Notes: a model not told the origin generated them from the letters alone. A stretch of 18,188 nt of DNA from DASTGO01 sp035719045 (GCA_035719045.1 DASTGO010000403.1:1-18188); one strand, 5' to 3'; counted from the first letter of the stretch, positions 7,934 through 15,177 are shown. Program-made: numbers and translations.

Positions 7934-8599
7934 CTATCCCCCGGTGATGGTGATCCTGACCTCCCGGAGCAGGCCCGGGACGGCCCGCAGGACCTCCGCC
8001 TTGGGGTCGCCGACCCCCAGATGCCGGGCCCGGGGAAGCCTCGCCAGGTCACGCAGCCGCGGATCGGCCAGCACCCGCTCGACCAGGGCCCGGTCACCGC
8101 CGGGGACGAGCAGGTGATCGGCCCCCAGGCCCACCAGCAGCCGGGCCGCATGTTCCGCCGCGGTCCCGACCAGTTCCGCGGTCTGGTTGTCCCGGCGCCG
8201 GGCGAACCGCTGCTGGGACCAGCCGCCCGCGGCGGTCCGCCCCTGGACGTAGCGGTGACCCACCTTCGAGGAGACCACCCGGTCGCCGTCCAGCACGGCC
8301 ACCGCGTAGCCGCCCCTGCGGACCAGGAGCACGGCGCACCGGCGATCCGCCAGGAGGTGGGCGGCCAGGGCGTCGGCGAGGGCGTTCGGCTGCGGGTCCG
8401 TGCCGCCGGGCGGGCACCACGGCAGGACACCGACGACGAGGGTCGCGGTGGTCTGGTCGCCGGCCTGCAGGTACAGCCCGTCAGCGGTGACGGTGGCCTG
8501 CGTCGGACCGTGCTCGTCGACGAAGCGCCGGACCCACAGCGGGATCCGCCTAGCCTCCACGCTCACCGTACGGGAGCTCGCCCGGGGCTGAGTGCTCAC
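7934..8599 (-). CDS. acVLRF1 family peptidyl-tRNA hydrolase (actinobacterial Vms1-like release factor)
   Basis: 221 aa. The diagnostic segment is RTAAGGWSQQRFARRR (121-136), matching the GxxQ-type loop of Vms1/ANKZF1 and acVLRF1 proteins. There a Gln, functionally like that of the eRF1 GGQ motif, drives hydrolysis of the ester bond between nascent chain and tRNA. The flanking beta strands (CAVLLVRRGGYAVAVLDGDRVV, in two adjacent strands) and the following helix rich in Ala, Glu and His fit the RNase H-like release-factor fold. The predicted role is cytoplasmic release of chains from stalled ribosomes. The start is GTG 8599 with GAGGA (complement of 8606-8610) six bases upstream; both sit inside a duplicated 77-bp repeat. 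The start codon overlaps the TGA of a preceding micro-ORF by four bases, suggesting translational coupling. The gene is followed after about 80-95 bases by the FHA/FtsK gene. The family is assigned confidently from memory of the motif. Confidence 0.88.
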   Translation of the reverse strand: MSTQPRASSRTVSVEARRIPLWVRRFVDEHGPTQATVTADGLYLQAGDQTTATLVVGVLPWCPPGGTDPQPNALADALAAHLLADRRCAVLLVRRGGYAVAVLDGDRVVSSKVGHRYVQGRTAAGGWSQQRFARRRDNQTAELVGTAAEHAARLLVGLGADHLLVPGGDRALVERVLADPRLRDLARLPRARHLGVGDPKAEVLRAVPGLLREVRITITGG

Positions 8600-8676
8600 G
8601 GTGCTTCCTCGCTGGCGCTCGTCGCCACCGCGAGCCCCGCGCCCTGCTCATCGGTTCGCTCGCTGCGCTCGCTCAC
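8596..8676 (-). CDS. Possible 26-aa micro-ORF directly upstream of and overlapping acVLRF1
   Basis: GTG at 8676 to TGA at 8596-8598 encodes a 26-aa peptide starting MSERSERTDEQGAG and ending SEEAP. Its TGA overlaps the acVLRF1 GTG by four bases (GTGA). Its last codons, GAG GAA, double as the ribosome binding site of acVLRF1. It is a near-copy of the micro-ORF just upstream. Of five base differences between the 77-bp units, three change residues, so conservation gives no proof of coding. It may be a leader peptide, a coupling device, or simply an open frame in a dispersed repeat. Confidence 0.35.
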   Translation of the reverse strand: MSERSERTDEQGAGLAVATSASEEAP

Positions 8677-8749
8677 GGTGCTTCCTCGCCGGCGCTCGTC
8701 GCCACCGCGAGCCCCGCGCCCTGCCCGTCGGTTCCCTCGCTGCGCTCAC
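8596..8749. repeat. Two tandem 77-bp direct repeats
   Basis: Units 8596-8672 and 8673-8749 are the same length with about five mismatches and no gaps; a further TCACGG begins at 8750. On the minus strand each unit contains GTGAGCGAGCGCAGCGAGCG or a close variant. From memory, GAGCGCAGCGAGCG-type sequences are dispersed in many actinobacterial genomes, often at gene starts. The repeat carries the acVLRF1 ribosome binding site and start codon at its downstream edge. Confidence 0.9.
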
Positions 8750-8753
8750 TCAC
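8673..8753 (-). CDS. Possible 26-aa micro-ORF, first in the chain
   Basis: GTG at 8753 to TGA at 8673-8675 encodes a 26-aa peptide starting MSERSEGTDGQGAG. It is preceded by a perfect AGGAGG (complement of 8762-8767) eight bases before the GTG, better than most starts in this window. Its TGA overlaps the GTG of the next micro-ORF (GTGA). It ends with the same GAGGAA sequence, which acts as a potential ribosome binding site for the following frame. Coding is unproven; the strong Shine-Dalgarno site is the main support. Confidence 0.4.
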   Translation of the reverse strand: MSERSEGTDGQGAGLAVATSAGEEAP

Positions 8754-8825
8754 GGGATGATCCTCCTGGGTGCCCGACGCCGTCGCCCCAGCATCGCGCA
8801 CCCCGGCGCGCAGGTCCGGGAGGAG

Positions 8826-9467
8826 TCAGGAGGCGTTCTCCTCGGGCACCCGCACGGCCCTGCGCTCGGCTGCGGCCGCTCCGGCCGGGTGACTCCCGCT
8901 GAGGACCAGCCTGGCCCGCCCACCGGGGAGCAGCCCCTCCCGGATCGCCGCCTCGAGCACCATCGCCGGCACATGTGTGTCCTCGCCGCGACAGTCGAGA
9001 CCGAGGACGACGGCGGTTCCGCGCAGGCTGATCCGGCGTTCGACATGCGGCCAGCCCAGCCGCGCGGCGAGCCGGAACGCCCGCTCGTTGGCCGGAAGAC
9101 CGCGGACCTCACGGTCGGCGTCCTGGTAGATCGTGTGGATGCCCCGTTCCACCAGGCAGGGGGTCTCCGCCAGCACTCCGCCGCCGATGCTTGCACTGAT
9201 CCCCGTGGCGGTCATCGGAACCCGCCGCACCTGGCAGGGCACGGTCACGTCCGCGGGCAGGACCAGACCCCAGGCCTTGGGACCGAACAGCAGCGACTGG
9301 TCCTCCGCCTCGTCACCGGCGTCGGTGGACTGCGCCGGGAACTGGAGCGAGGACGACGTGAACGCGCCGATGAGTACTTCACCCGGGCCATCGCAGAGGT
9401 ACTGCCAGTACAGCCGGCCGGCGCGGCGTCCGGGGCGGGGCATGCGCTGCTGGTACATGGCGGACAT
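8826..9467 (-). CDS. Unrecognised protein (213 aa), divergent from an XRE regulator
   Basis: The chosen start is ATG 9467, with GGAGA (complement of 9476-9480) eight bases upstream; GTG 9503 would add 12 residues but has no ribosome binding site. The N-terminal part is basic (MSAMYQQRMPRPGRRAGRLY). A mixed alpha/beta region follows, with a Gly/Ala-rich end. I see no signal peptide, membrane segment, Walker motif, metal site or known catalytic signature. Segments such as LPADVTVPCQVRRVPMTATG and ISLRGTAVVLGLDC look like beta strands. It shares a 140-base divergent region with the DUF5753 regulator, so it may be its target or partner. That position is often held by a DUF397 protein in such loci, but this protein is far longer and does not look like one. 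It is first in a same-strand run with acVLRF1, 72 bases before the micro-ORFs. Confidence 0.72.
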   Translation of the reverse strand: MSAMYQQRMPRPGRRAGRLYWQYLCDGPGEVLIGAFTSSSLQFPAQSTDAGDEAEDQSLLFGPKAWGLVLPADVTVPCQVRRVPMTATGISASIGGGVLAETPCLVERGIHTIYQDADREVRGLPANERAFRLAARLGWPHVERRISLRGTAVVLGLDCRGEDTHVPAMVLEAAIREGLLPGGRARLVLSGSHPAGAAAAERRAVRVPEENAS

Positions 9468-9503
9468 GAGGTGAGTCTCCGGCTTGATGATGTTGAATGC
9501 CAC

Positions 9504-9535
9504 GTCTCACGGTTAAGGTGGTCTCGTCGTGAGAC
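9504..9535. promoter_or_regulatory. Inverted repeat GTCTCAC-N18-GTGAGAC, likely operator
   Basis: Perfect 7-bp arms at 9504-9510 and 9529-9535 lie in the divergent region between the 213-aa gene and the XRE regulator. The arms share the CTCAC/GTGAG core with a second inverted repeat at 9569-9588. This is a reasonable binding site for the adjacent XRE protein, but no binding data exist. Confidence 0.45.
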
Positions 9536-9568
9536 CCCTCAAGAGGAAGACTCCTCAGGAGGCGGAGC

Positions 9569-9588
9569 CTCACGGTTGTTCGAGTGAG
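9569..9588. promoter_or_regulatory. Inverted repeat CTCAC-N10-GTGAG, second likely operator
   Basis: The arms are 9569-9573 and 9584-9588. TCACGGTT occurs both here (9570-9577) and in the first repeat (9507-9514), so four half-sites share one core. The element ends about 20 bases before the XRE start codon, suitable for autoregulation. Confidence 0.4.
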
Positions 9589-9607
9589 AGCCACGGGGAG
9601 GCCTCCG

Positions 9608-10429
9608 ATGTCGGTCACCGGTCCCACCATCGTCCGCCGACAACTCGGGCGCCGGCTGCGCCAGGCCCGTGCGCAGGCCGGCAAGACGATCGACGACGTC
9701 GTCGCCTCGGGCATCGTCTCCAAGGCCACGTTGCACCGCTACGAGGGCGGGCGGGTTCCCGTCACCCCGGGCACGGTCCTCGAGCTCAGCCTGCTGTACG
9801 GACTCGACCAGACCGGGACCAAGGCGCTGTACGACCTCGCCGTCAACTCCCAGCGCCGTGGCTGGTGGGAGGACCACGAGCAGGGCGGCAGCGACCCCGC
9901 CCTGTACGTCGGCCTGGAGTCGGCCGCCACCCGGATCGAGACCTTCCAGGCGGACGTGATCTACGGTCTGCTGCAGACCCCCGACTACGCCCGGGCGGTG
10001 GAGACGGCGGACGCCACCGCACCGGACGAGCCCACGATCACGCAGCGGGTGTCCCGGCGGATCCGCCGGCAGCAGATCTTCGAGCGCAACCCGCCGGTCG
10101 AGCTGCGGGCCGTGTTCGGCGAGGGCGTCCTGGCCCGGCAGATCGGCGATTCCCGGACCATGGCCGCCCAGATCACGCACCTGTCGGACATGGTCCGCCG
10201 GCACCAGGTCGACATCCGCGTCCTCACCTGGCAGGCAGGCGCCCACGCTGCGATGACCGGCGCCTTCTCCCTGATGCGGTACGAAGACCCGGACGACCCG
10301 CCCCTGGTCTTCATCGAGACCCCGCTGGGCGGCGGGTACTACGAACACCCCGACCAGGTCGCGCGCTGCTCGCGCATGTTCGACAGCGTCTACCAGGAGT
10401 CGGTCCCGCTGATGGACTACCTGGCCTGA
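9608..10429 (+). CDS. XRE-family regulator with DUF5753 (Scr1-type)
   Basis: 273 aa. The start is ATG 9608, six bases after GGGGAGG (9595-9601); an upstream in-frame ATG at 9584 has no such site. Residues about 11-67 form a Cro/C1-type helix-turn-helix (LGRRLRQARAQAG, then VSKATLHRYEGGR). Residues about 95-270 match DUF5753: YVGLESAATRIETFQADVIYG, cut here at YG before LLQTPDYARAV, then FGEGVLAR at 170-177 and the C-terminal EHPDQVARCSRMFDS. The family includes Streptomyces WhiJ-like and Scr1-type regulators, many paired with a small DUF397 protein; none lies downstream here. The likely role is a cytoplasmic DNA-binding repressor acting on the GTGAG/CTCAC repeats in front of it and on the divergent 213-aa gene. 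The ligand or partner is unknown. Confidence 0.9.
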   Translation: MSVTGPTIVRRQLGRRLRQARAQAGKTIDDVVASGIVSKATLHRYEGGRVPVTPGTVLELSLLYGLDQTGTKALYDLAVNSQRRGWWEDHEQGGSDPALYVGLESAATRIETFQADVIYGLLQTPDYARAVETADATAPDEPTITQRVSRRIRRQQIFERNPPVELRAVFGEGVLARQIGDSRTMAAQITHLSDMVRRHQVDIRVLTWQAGAHAAMTGAFSLMRYEDPDDPPLVFIETPLGGGYYEHPDQVARCSRMFDSVYQESVPLMDYLA

Positions 10430-10487
10430 CGGCGCAGCCCCGCCTGACCACCGCAGCGGCAGGGCTGACGGCGGACCCACGGACGCA

Positions 10488-10525
10488 GGTGGCGCCGCCC
10501 TTCCTGAGGAAAGGGCGGCGCCACC
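10488..10525. terminator. Strong hairpin between convergent genes, probable bidirectional terminator
   Basis: Perfect 15-bp arms (GGTGGCGCCGCCCTT at 10488-10502 and its complement at 10511-10525) flank an 8-base loop. It lies between the end of the XRE gene and the end of sufT, which converge. There is no clear T-tract on either side, which is common for actinobacterial terminators. Confidence 0.8.
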
Positions 10526-10568
10526 CCACACGTCCGCAGGCCCGGGGCCGGACCGGATGCCGAAGCGA

Positions 10569-10898
10569 TCAGACGTTGAAGCCCAGCGCCCGCAACTGCT
10601 CGCGGCCGTCGTCGGTGATCTTGTCCGGACCCCACGGCGGCATCCAGACCCAGTTGATCCGCAGGCCGTTCACGACCCCCTCGAGGGCCTGTGCCGCCTG
10701 GTCCTCGATCACGTCGGTGAGCGGGCAGGCCGCCGACGTCAGGGTCATGTCGATGATCGCGACGTTGTCCTGGTCGATGGTGATGCCGTACACGAGGCCG
10801 AGGTCGACGACGTTGATCCCGAGCTCGGGGTCGACGACATCGCGCATGGCCTCCTCGACGTCGACCGCGGTCGCGGGGGTCGTGCTGGTCTCGCTCAT
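10569..10898 (-). CDS. sufT: SufT-like metal-sulfur cluster assembly factor (MIP18/DUF59 family)
   Basis: 109 aa, close to the usual length for DUF59 proteins. Visible signatures are DPELGINVVDLGLVYG (23-38), the conserved Cys in TSAACPL (C58), and WMPPWGPDKIT near the end. Members (SufT, the PaaD-like proteins, eukaryotic MIP18) help mature or deliver Fe-S clusters to client proteins; the biochemical detail is still thin. It is the last gene of the suf operon. Of two adjacent ATGs, 10898 was chosen because GAGGAG (complement of 10904-10909) is five bases away, against two for ATG 10901. The start overlaps the sufU stop by one base, so translation is probably coupled. A strong hairpin lies about 45 bases after its stop. 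Confidence 0.92.
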   Translation of the reverse strand: MSETSTTPATAVDVEEAMRDVVDPELGINVVDLGLVYGITIDQDNVAIIDMTLTSAACPLTDVIEDQAAQALEGVVNGLRINWVWMPPWGPDKITDDGREQLRALGFNV

Positions 10899-11398
10899 CA
10901 TTTCTCCTCACGCACGGGTGTGCTGACACCCAGGCGGTGCAACGCGTCCTCGAAGGCCGTCCATCCCAACATCGCGCACTTCACCCGATTGGCATGGCGG
11001 CCGACCCCGGCGAAGGCCACCCCGTCCCCGAGCACGTCCTCGTCCGGCTCGAGCTGGCCCCGGGACCGGATCATCTCCCGGAAGGCGTTCAGCACACCCT
11101 CGGCCTCGGGGACCGGCAGGCCGGTGAGCAGGTCGTGCAGGACAGAGGTCGACGCCTGGCTGATCGAGCACCCGTCCCCGGTCCACGACACGTCCCGGAC
11201 CAGCGGCGCAGCGTCCGGGGAACCCTTCGCCGGCTCCTCGACCACGACGCGCAGGGTCACGGTGTCCCCGCACAGCGGGTTGTACTGCTTGCTGTCCGCC
11301 GACCGGGCGGGAGCGGGCAGCTCACGCAGGCCGTAACCGTGCCTCTCCCGGTCGTGGTCCAGGATGACCTGCTGGTAGAGCTGGTCGAGCGATGCCAT
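10898..11398 (-). CDS. sufU: SufU, zinc-dependent sulfurtransferase / Fe-S assembly protein
   Basis: 166 aa. The zinc ligands and sulfur acceptor of SufU are present: C43 and D45 in PLCGDTV, C77 in GDGCSISQAS, and C141 in VKCAMLGW. SufU takes persulfide sulfur from the SufS cysteine desulfurase and passes it to the SufBCD scaffold. The 18-20 residue insert between the first and second Cys regions that separates SufU from IscU is consistent with VVEEPAKGSPDAAPLVRDVS. ATG 11398 sits one base after the sufS stop, and its own stop overlaps the sufT start, so it is inside one operon. No missing key residue is seen. Confidence 0.95.
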   Translation of the reverse strand: MASLDQLYQQVILDHDRERHGYGLRELPAPARSADSKQYNPLCGDTVTLRVVVEEPAKGSPDAAPLVRDVSWTGDGCSISQASTSVLHDLLTGLPVPEAEGVLNAFREMIRSRGQLEPDEDVLGDGVAFAGVGRHANRVKCAMLGWTAFEDALHRLGVSTPVREEK

Positions 11399-11399
11399 G

Positions 11400-12746
11400 T
11401 CAGGCCTTCCCGAAATAGGCCCGGACCCCGGACAGCGCCTCGCAGAAGGCGTCCACCTCGGCCGGGGTGGTGTACACGTACACGCTGGCCCGGGTACTCG
11501 CGGTCGCCCCGTACCGGCGGTGCACCGGCTGGGCACAGTGGTGGCCCACCCGGACCTCGATCCCGGAGGCGTCGAGCACCTGCCCCACGTCATGCGGGTG
11601 CACGCCGTCCACGACGACGCTCACCGCCCCGACCCGGTCCTGGGCGGTGGTCGGCCCGAGCACCCGGACACCCGCGATCCCGGCGACCCCGGCGAGCAGC
11701 CGCTCGGTGAGGGAGTGCTCGTGGGCGGCGACCCGGTCCATCCCCAGGCCCTGCAGGTACTGCACCGCGGCGTGGAGCGCGACGGCCTGGCTGACCGGCG
11801 GGGTGCCGGCCTCGAACCGCTGCGGCGGGGGCCGGAAGGTGGCGGTCTGCAGGGTCACCAGCTCGACCATCGAACCGCCGGTGAGCACCGGGGGCAGCGC
11901 GTCCAGCACGTCGTACCGCCCGGCGAGCACCCCGATCCCGGTCGGGCCGAGCATCTTGTGCCCGGAGAACACGGCCAGGTCCACCCCGAGGGCGGCCAGG
12001 TCGACAGGCAGGTGCGGGACCGACTGGCAAGCGTCCAGGACGGTCAGCGCCCCGACCTCGCGGGCCCGCTCGACCAGGGTGGTCACCGGGGTGACCGTGC
12101 CCAGGACGTTCGAGGCGTGGGCGAAGGCGAGCACCCTGGTCCGCTCGTTGACCACCTCGTCCAGGCCGGACAGGTCGAGCCGGCCCTCGTCGGTCAGCGG
12201 GAGCCAGCGCAGGGTGGCGCCGCTGCGCGCGCAGGCCCGCTGCCACGGGACGAGGTTCGCGTGGTGCTCCAGCTCGGTGACGACGACCTCGTCCCCGGGG
12301 CGCAGCGCGTACCGGGAGGTCGCCTCGCCGGCCAGCGCCACCGGGTCGCTCAGCGCCAGGGCGACGAGGTTGAGCCCCTCGGTGGCGTTGCGGGTCCAGA
12401 CGACCTCCTCGGGCCGCCGGCCCACGAAGGCGGCGACCGCGGCCCGGGCGTCCTCGTAGGCGTCCGTGGCCTCCTCGGCGAGGGTGTGCGCGCCCCGGTG
12501 GACGGCCGCGTTCGACCGTTCCAGGTATGCCGTCTCGGCCTCGATCACCGGCCGCGGGCGCTGGGAGGTGGCACCGGAGTCCAGATAGGCCAGCGGGTGG
12601 TCCGCCACGGTCCGGTGCAGGACCGCGAAGTCCGCCCGGATCGCCGCCAGCTCGGTCTCGTCGAAGGGCCTGGCAACCGTGCCCTGCACCGCCACCGGAT
12701 CGGGGGCCGTGCTGCCGGCGGACTGCTCCACCGCTGCTGTGGTCAT
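11400..12746 (-). CDS. sufS: SufS cysteine desulfurase (PLP enzyme)
   Basis: 448 aa, slightly longer than typical SufS owing to a flexible N-terminal region. It converts cysteine to alanine and a protein-bound persulfide. The PLP lysine is K264 in SGHKMLGPTG. The active-site cysteine is C404 in RVGHHCAQP, on the short loop typical of group II desulfurases, which need a partner (SufU here). H161 in ELEHHANLVPW and D238 in TVLDACQSVPH fit the cofactor contacts. I chose ATG 12746, five bases after the sufC stop; TTG 12755 would overlap sufC but lacks a usable ribosome binding site. It lies between sufC and sufU in the operon. Confidence 0.95.
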   Translation of the reverse strand: MTTAAVEQSAGSTAPDPVAVQGTVARPFDETELAAIRADFAVLHRTVADHPLAYLDSGATSQRPRPVIEAETAYLERSNAAVHRGAHTLAEEATDAYEDARAAVAAFVGRRPEEVVWTRNATEGLNLVALALSDPVALAGEATSRYALRPGDEVVVTELEHHANLVPWQRACARSGATLRWLPLTDEGRLDLSGLDEVVNERTRVLAFAHASNVLGTVTPVTTLVERAREVGALTVLDACQSVPHLPVDLAALGVDLAVFSGHKMLGPTGIGVLAGRYDVLDALPPVLTGGSMVELVTLQTATFRPPPQRFEAGTPPVSQAVALHAAVQYLQGLGMDRVAAHEHSLTERLLAGVAGIAGVRVLGPTTAQDRVGAVSVVVDGVHPHDVGQVLDASGIEVRVGHHCAQPVHRRYGATASTRASVYVYTTPAEVDAFCEALSGVRAYFGKA

Positions 12747-12751
12747 CTCGC

Positions 12752-13516
12752 TCAAGCCTTCGCGCCCGCGCCGGTGAACCGGTCGTAGCCCTCGTCCTCC
12801 AGGACGTCGGCCAGCTCGGGGCCGCCCTCCTCGACGATCCGGCCGTTGACGAACACGTGCACGAAGTCGGGGCGGATGTACCGCAGGATCCGGGTGTAGT
12901 GGGTGATCAGCAGGACCCCGACCTCGCCGGTGTCCCGGACCCGGTTGACGCCCTCGCTGACGATCCGCAGCGCGTCGACGTCCAGGCCGGAGTCGGTCTC
13001 GTCGAGGATCGCCATCTTCGGCTTGAGCAGCTCCAGCTGCAGCACCTCGTGCCGCTTCTTCTCCCCGCCGGAGAAGCCCTCGTTGACGTTGCGCTCGGCG
13101 AACGCCGGGTCCATCCGCAACTGGTCCATCGCGGCGCGGACGTCCTTCACCCAGTGCCGCAGGCTCGGCGCCTTGCCGTCCATGGCCGTCTTGGCGGTCC
13201 GCAGGAAGTTCGACACGGTGACGCCCGGCACCTCGACGGGGTACTGCATGGCCAGGAACAGCCCGGCCCGGGCCCGCGCGTCGACGCTCATCGCCAGCAG
13301 GTCCTCACCGTCGAGGGTGACCGAGCCGCCGGTGACGGTGTACTTCGGGTGCCCGGCGATGGAGTACGCCAGGGTCGACTTGCCGGATCCGTTCGGGCCC
13401 ATGATCGCGTGGGTCTCGCCCTGCCGGACCGTCAGGTCGACCCCGCGCAGGATCTCCTTCGGTCCCTGCTCGGCATCCACGGTCACGTGCAGGTCGCGGA
13501 TCTCCAGGGTCGCCAT
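12752..13516 (-). CDS. sufC: SufC, ATPase of the SufBCD scaffold
   Basis: 254 aa, the normal length. ABC-type ATPase with Walker A GPNGSGKST (40-48), the SufC-type signature FSGGEKKR (148-155), Walker B MAILDETDSGLD (168-179) and switch His H206 in LLITHYTRI. The ETDSGLD form and the GHPKYTVTGG segment separate SufC from transporter ATPases. It has no membrane partner; it binds SufB and SufD and powers the conformational change needed for cluster assembly. The start at 13516 follows the ferredoxin stop by six bases, and an AGGAG lies about 12 bases upstream inside the end of that gene. Confidence 0.97.
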   Translation of the reverse strand: MATLEIRDLHVTVDAEQGPKEILRGVDLTVRQGETHAIMGPNGSGKSTLAYSIAGHPKYTVTGGSVTLDGEDLLAMSVDARARAGLFLAMQYPVEVPGVTVSNFLRTAKTAMDGKAPSLRHWVKDVRAAMDQLRMDPAFAERNVNEGFSGGEKKRHEVLQLELLKPKMAILDETDSGLDVDALRIVSEGVNRVRDTGEVGVLLITHYTRILRYIRPDFVHVFVNGRIVEEGGPELADVLEDEGYDRFTGAGAKA

Positions 13517-13522
13517 CTCGGC

Positions 13523-13864
13523 TCAGCTCTCCTTCACTGCGTTGACGGTCACGCTGACGTCGACCAGGACGTCCTCGCCGTCGACGGTCACGGGGTAGAC
13601 GGGGATCGGCAGGATCGCCGGCAGCGAGGTCGGCTGCCCGGTGACCAGGTCGAAACGGGAGCCGTGCAGCCAGCACTCGATCGAGCAGTCCTCGACCTCG
13701 CCCTCCGCCAGCGACACCTCGGCATGGGAGCAGGTGTCGCCGACGGCGTGCAGCCGGCCCTCCTCGTCACGGACCACGGCGACCGGGATCCCGTCGACGA
13801 GGACACGGACAGCCCCCACCTCGGGGACCTCCGCCAGGGTGCAGACAGGCTGCGGACCGTTCAC
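13523..13864 (-). CDS. Rieske-type [2Fe-2S] ferredoxin of the suf operon
   Basis: 113 aa. The Rieske cluster ligands are visible: C45 and H47 in DTCSHAEVSL, and C64 and H67 in ECWLHGSRFD. These spacings match the bacterial Rieske ferredoxins of the NirD/BphF type. There is no signal peptide or membrane anchor, so it is a cytoplasmic electron carrier. Its position between sufD and sufC is common in actinobacteria; a role in supplying electrons for cluster assembly is likely but inferred. The GTG start at 13864 overlaps the sufD stop by four bases (GTGA), which fixes the start and implies coupled translation. Confidence 0.93.
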   Translation of the reverse strand: MNGPQPVCTLAEVPEVGAVRVLVDGIPVAVVRDEEGRLHAVGDTCSHAEVSLAEGEVEDCSIECWLHGSRFDLVTGQPTSLPAILPIPVYPVTVDGEDVLVDVSVTVNAVKES

Positions 13865-15177
13865 GCCGGCACCCCCGGCTGCCCGGCCCCGGTGGCGGCC
13901 ACGCTCTCGGCGACCGCCTCGGCGACCTCACCCTCCAGCGGGGTCGCGGCGTCCGCCGCCCCCTCGGCCGCACCGAGCCGGGCGTCGATCGCCGCGAGCA
14001 GCCGGTCGGCCACCTCGGGGACGCCGATCTGCTGGATCACCCCGGCGAAGAACCCGCGGACCACCAGGCGCCGGGCCTGCTCCTCGGGGATCCCGCGGGC
14101 CTGCAGGTAGAACAGCTGCTCGTCGTCGAACCGGCCGGTCGCGCTGGCGTGCCCGGCGCCGACGATCTCCCCGGTCTCGATCTCCAGGTTGGGCACCGAG
14201 TCGGCCCGGGCACCGTCGGACAGCACCAGGTTCCGGTTCAGCTCGTAGGTGTCGGTGGCCTCGGCCGCGGCCCGGATCAGCACGTCCCCGACCCACACCG
14301 TGTGCGCGCCCTCGCTCTGCAGCGCGCCCTTGTAGACCACGTTGCTGCGGCAGTGCGGGACGCTGTGGTCGACGAACAGCCGGTGTTCCTGGTGCTGTCC
14401 GGCGTCGGCGAAGTACAGCCCGAGCAGTTCGGCGTCCCCGCCGGGCCCGGTGAACCGCACCGACGGGGTGATCCGGACCAGGCCACCGCCGAGGGTGACG
14501 ACCACGTGCCGCAGTTTCGCGTCACGGCCGAGCCGCACCTGGTGTGCCCCCAGGTGGACCGCTGCGGCGTCCCAGTCCTGGACCGAGACCAGGGTCAGCG
14601 ACCCGCCGTCGGCCACGTCGATCTCGACGTTCGCCGCCACCGTCCCGGACCCGGTGTGGTCGAGGACGACCAGGCCCGCGGCCTCCCGCTCGACCAGCAC
14701 CGCCAGATGTGCGTAGGCCAGTCCGCCCCGGCCGGTCACGGCCAGCTGGACAGGCCGGCCCGGCTCGGCGTCGCGGCCGACGGTGAGGACACCGGCCTTG
14801 GCGAAGGAGCTCCAGGCCTGTGCCGCGACCCGGTCCTCCGGCATCCCTGCCCGGCCGAGCCGCTCGTCGTCGCGGCCGACCAGCTCGAAGGTCACGCCCG
14901 GGCCGTGGTGGACGTCGAGCTGCGGCGCCTCGCCGGACTCCGCGGCACCGGAGTGCAGGTCGTGCAGCCGGTCCAGCGGGGTGAACCGCCAGTCCTCCTC
15001 ACGGCCGGTCGGCACCGGGAAGTCGGCGACGTCGAAACTCGCCCGCCGCTGCGCACGCGAGGCGGCCGGTACCGTCCCCGCGCCGTGAGCGTGCGGCCGC
15101 GGGCCCGGCTGGTCCTGCGGGCCACCGCGTCCGCCCTGTGGGGTGACCGGCGCGGTTCCCGTGGTGGTCGCTGCCAT
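13861..15177 (-). CDS. sufD: SufD, Fe-S scaffold subunit
   Basis: 438 aa. A disordered Gly/Pro/Gln-rich N-terminal tail of about 35 residues precedes a beta-helix core. The conserved stretch GAGHASATGRFDDEQLFYL (written here as 19 residues) carries the functional His of SufD, and VPHCRSNVVYKGAL and RGFFAGVIQQ are further family hallmarks. SufD pairs with SufB on a SufC dimer to form the SufBC2D scaffold. The C-terminal Ala/Glu-rich tail after the helical end is longer than in the E. coli protein. The ATG overlaps the sufB stop by one base (TGATG). I see no defect. Confidence 0.95.
   Translation of the reverse strand: MAATTTGTAPVTPQGGRGGPQDQPGPRPHAHGAGTVPAASRAQRRASFDVADFPVPTGREEDWRFTPLDRLHDLHSGAAESGEAPQLDVHHGPGVTFELVGRDDERLGRAGMPEDRVAAQAWSSFAKAGVLTVGRDAEPGRPVQLAVTGRGGLAYAHLAVLVEREAAGLVVLDHTGSGTVAANVEIDVADGGSLTLVSVQDWDAAAVHLGAHQVRLGRDAKLRHVVVTLGGGLVRITPSVRFTGPGGDAELLGLYFADAGQHQEHRLFVDHSVPHCRSNVVYKGALQSEGAHTVWVGDVLIRAAAEATDTYELNRNLVLSDGARADSVPNLEIETGEIVGAGHASATGRFDDEQLFYLQARGIPEEQARRLVVRGFFAGVIQQIGVPEVADRLLAAIDARLGAAEGAADAATPLEGEVAEAVAESVAATGAGQPGVPA

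Noticed and set aside
7858..8430. In-frame N-terminal extension of the FHA/FtsK frame up to 8430
   Set aside because: It overlaps acVLRF1 in another frame and has shadow-like Arg/Pro/Trp composition. Homolog-like sequence begins only at about 7857/7839.
8596..8749. Tandem repeats as a CRISPR array
   Set aside because: Two contiguous 77-bp copies without spacers, with an open frame through each; no cas genes.
6596..8902. 768-codon open frame on the + strand
   Set aside because: It is antisense to the FHA/FtsK and acVLRF1 genes, with Ser/Thr/Pro/Arg-biased composition and no domain.
9529..10926. 465-codon + strand frame and 330-codon - strand frame over the XRE gene
   Set aside because: Both are shadow frames with Arg/Pro/Gly bias; the DUF5753 frame carries clear helix-turn-helix and family motifs.
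12747..12755. TTG start for sufS overlapping sufC
   Set aside because: The only purine-rich sequence is almost adjacent to the TTG; ATG at 12746 is better placed.
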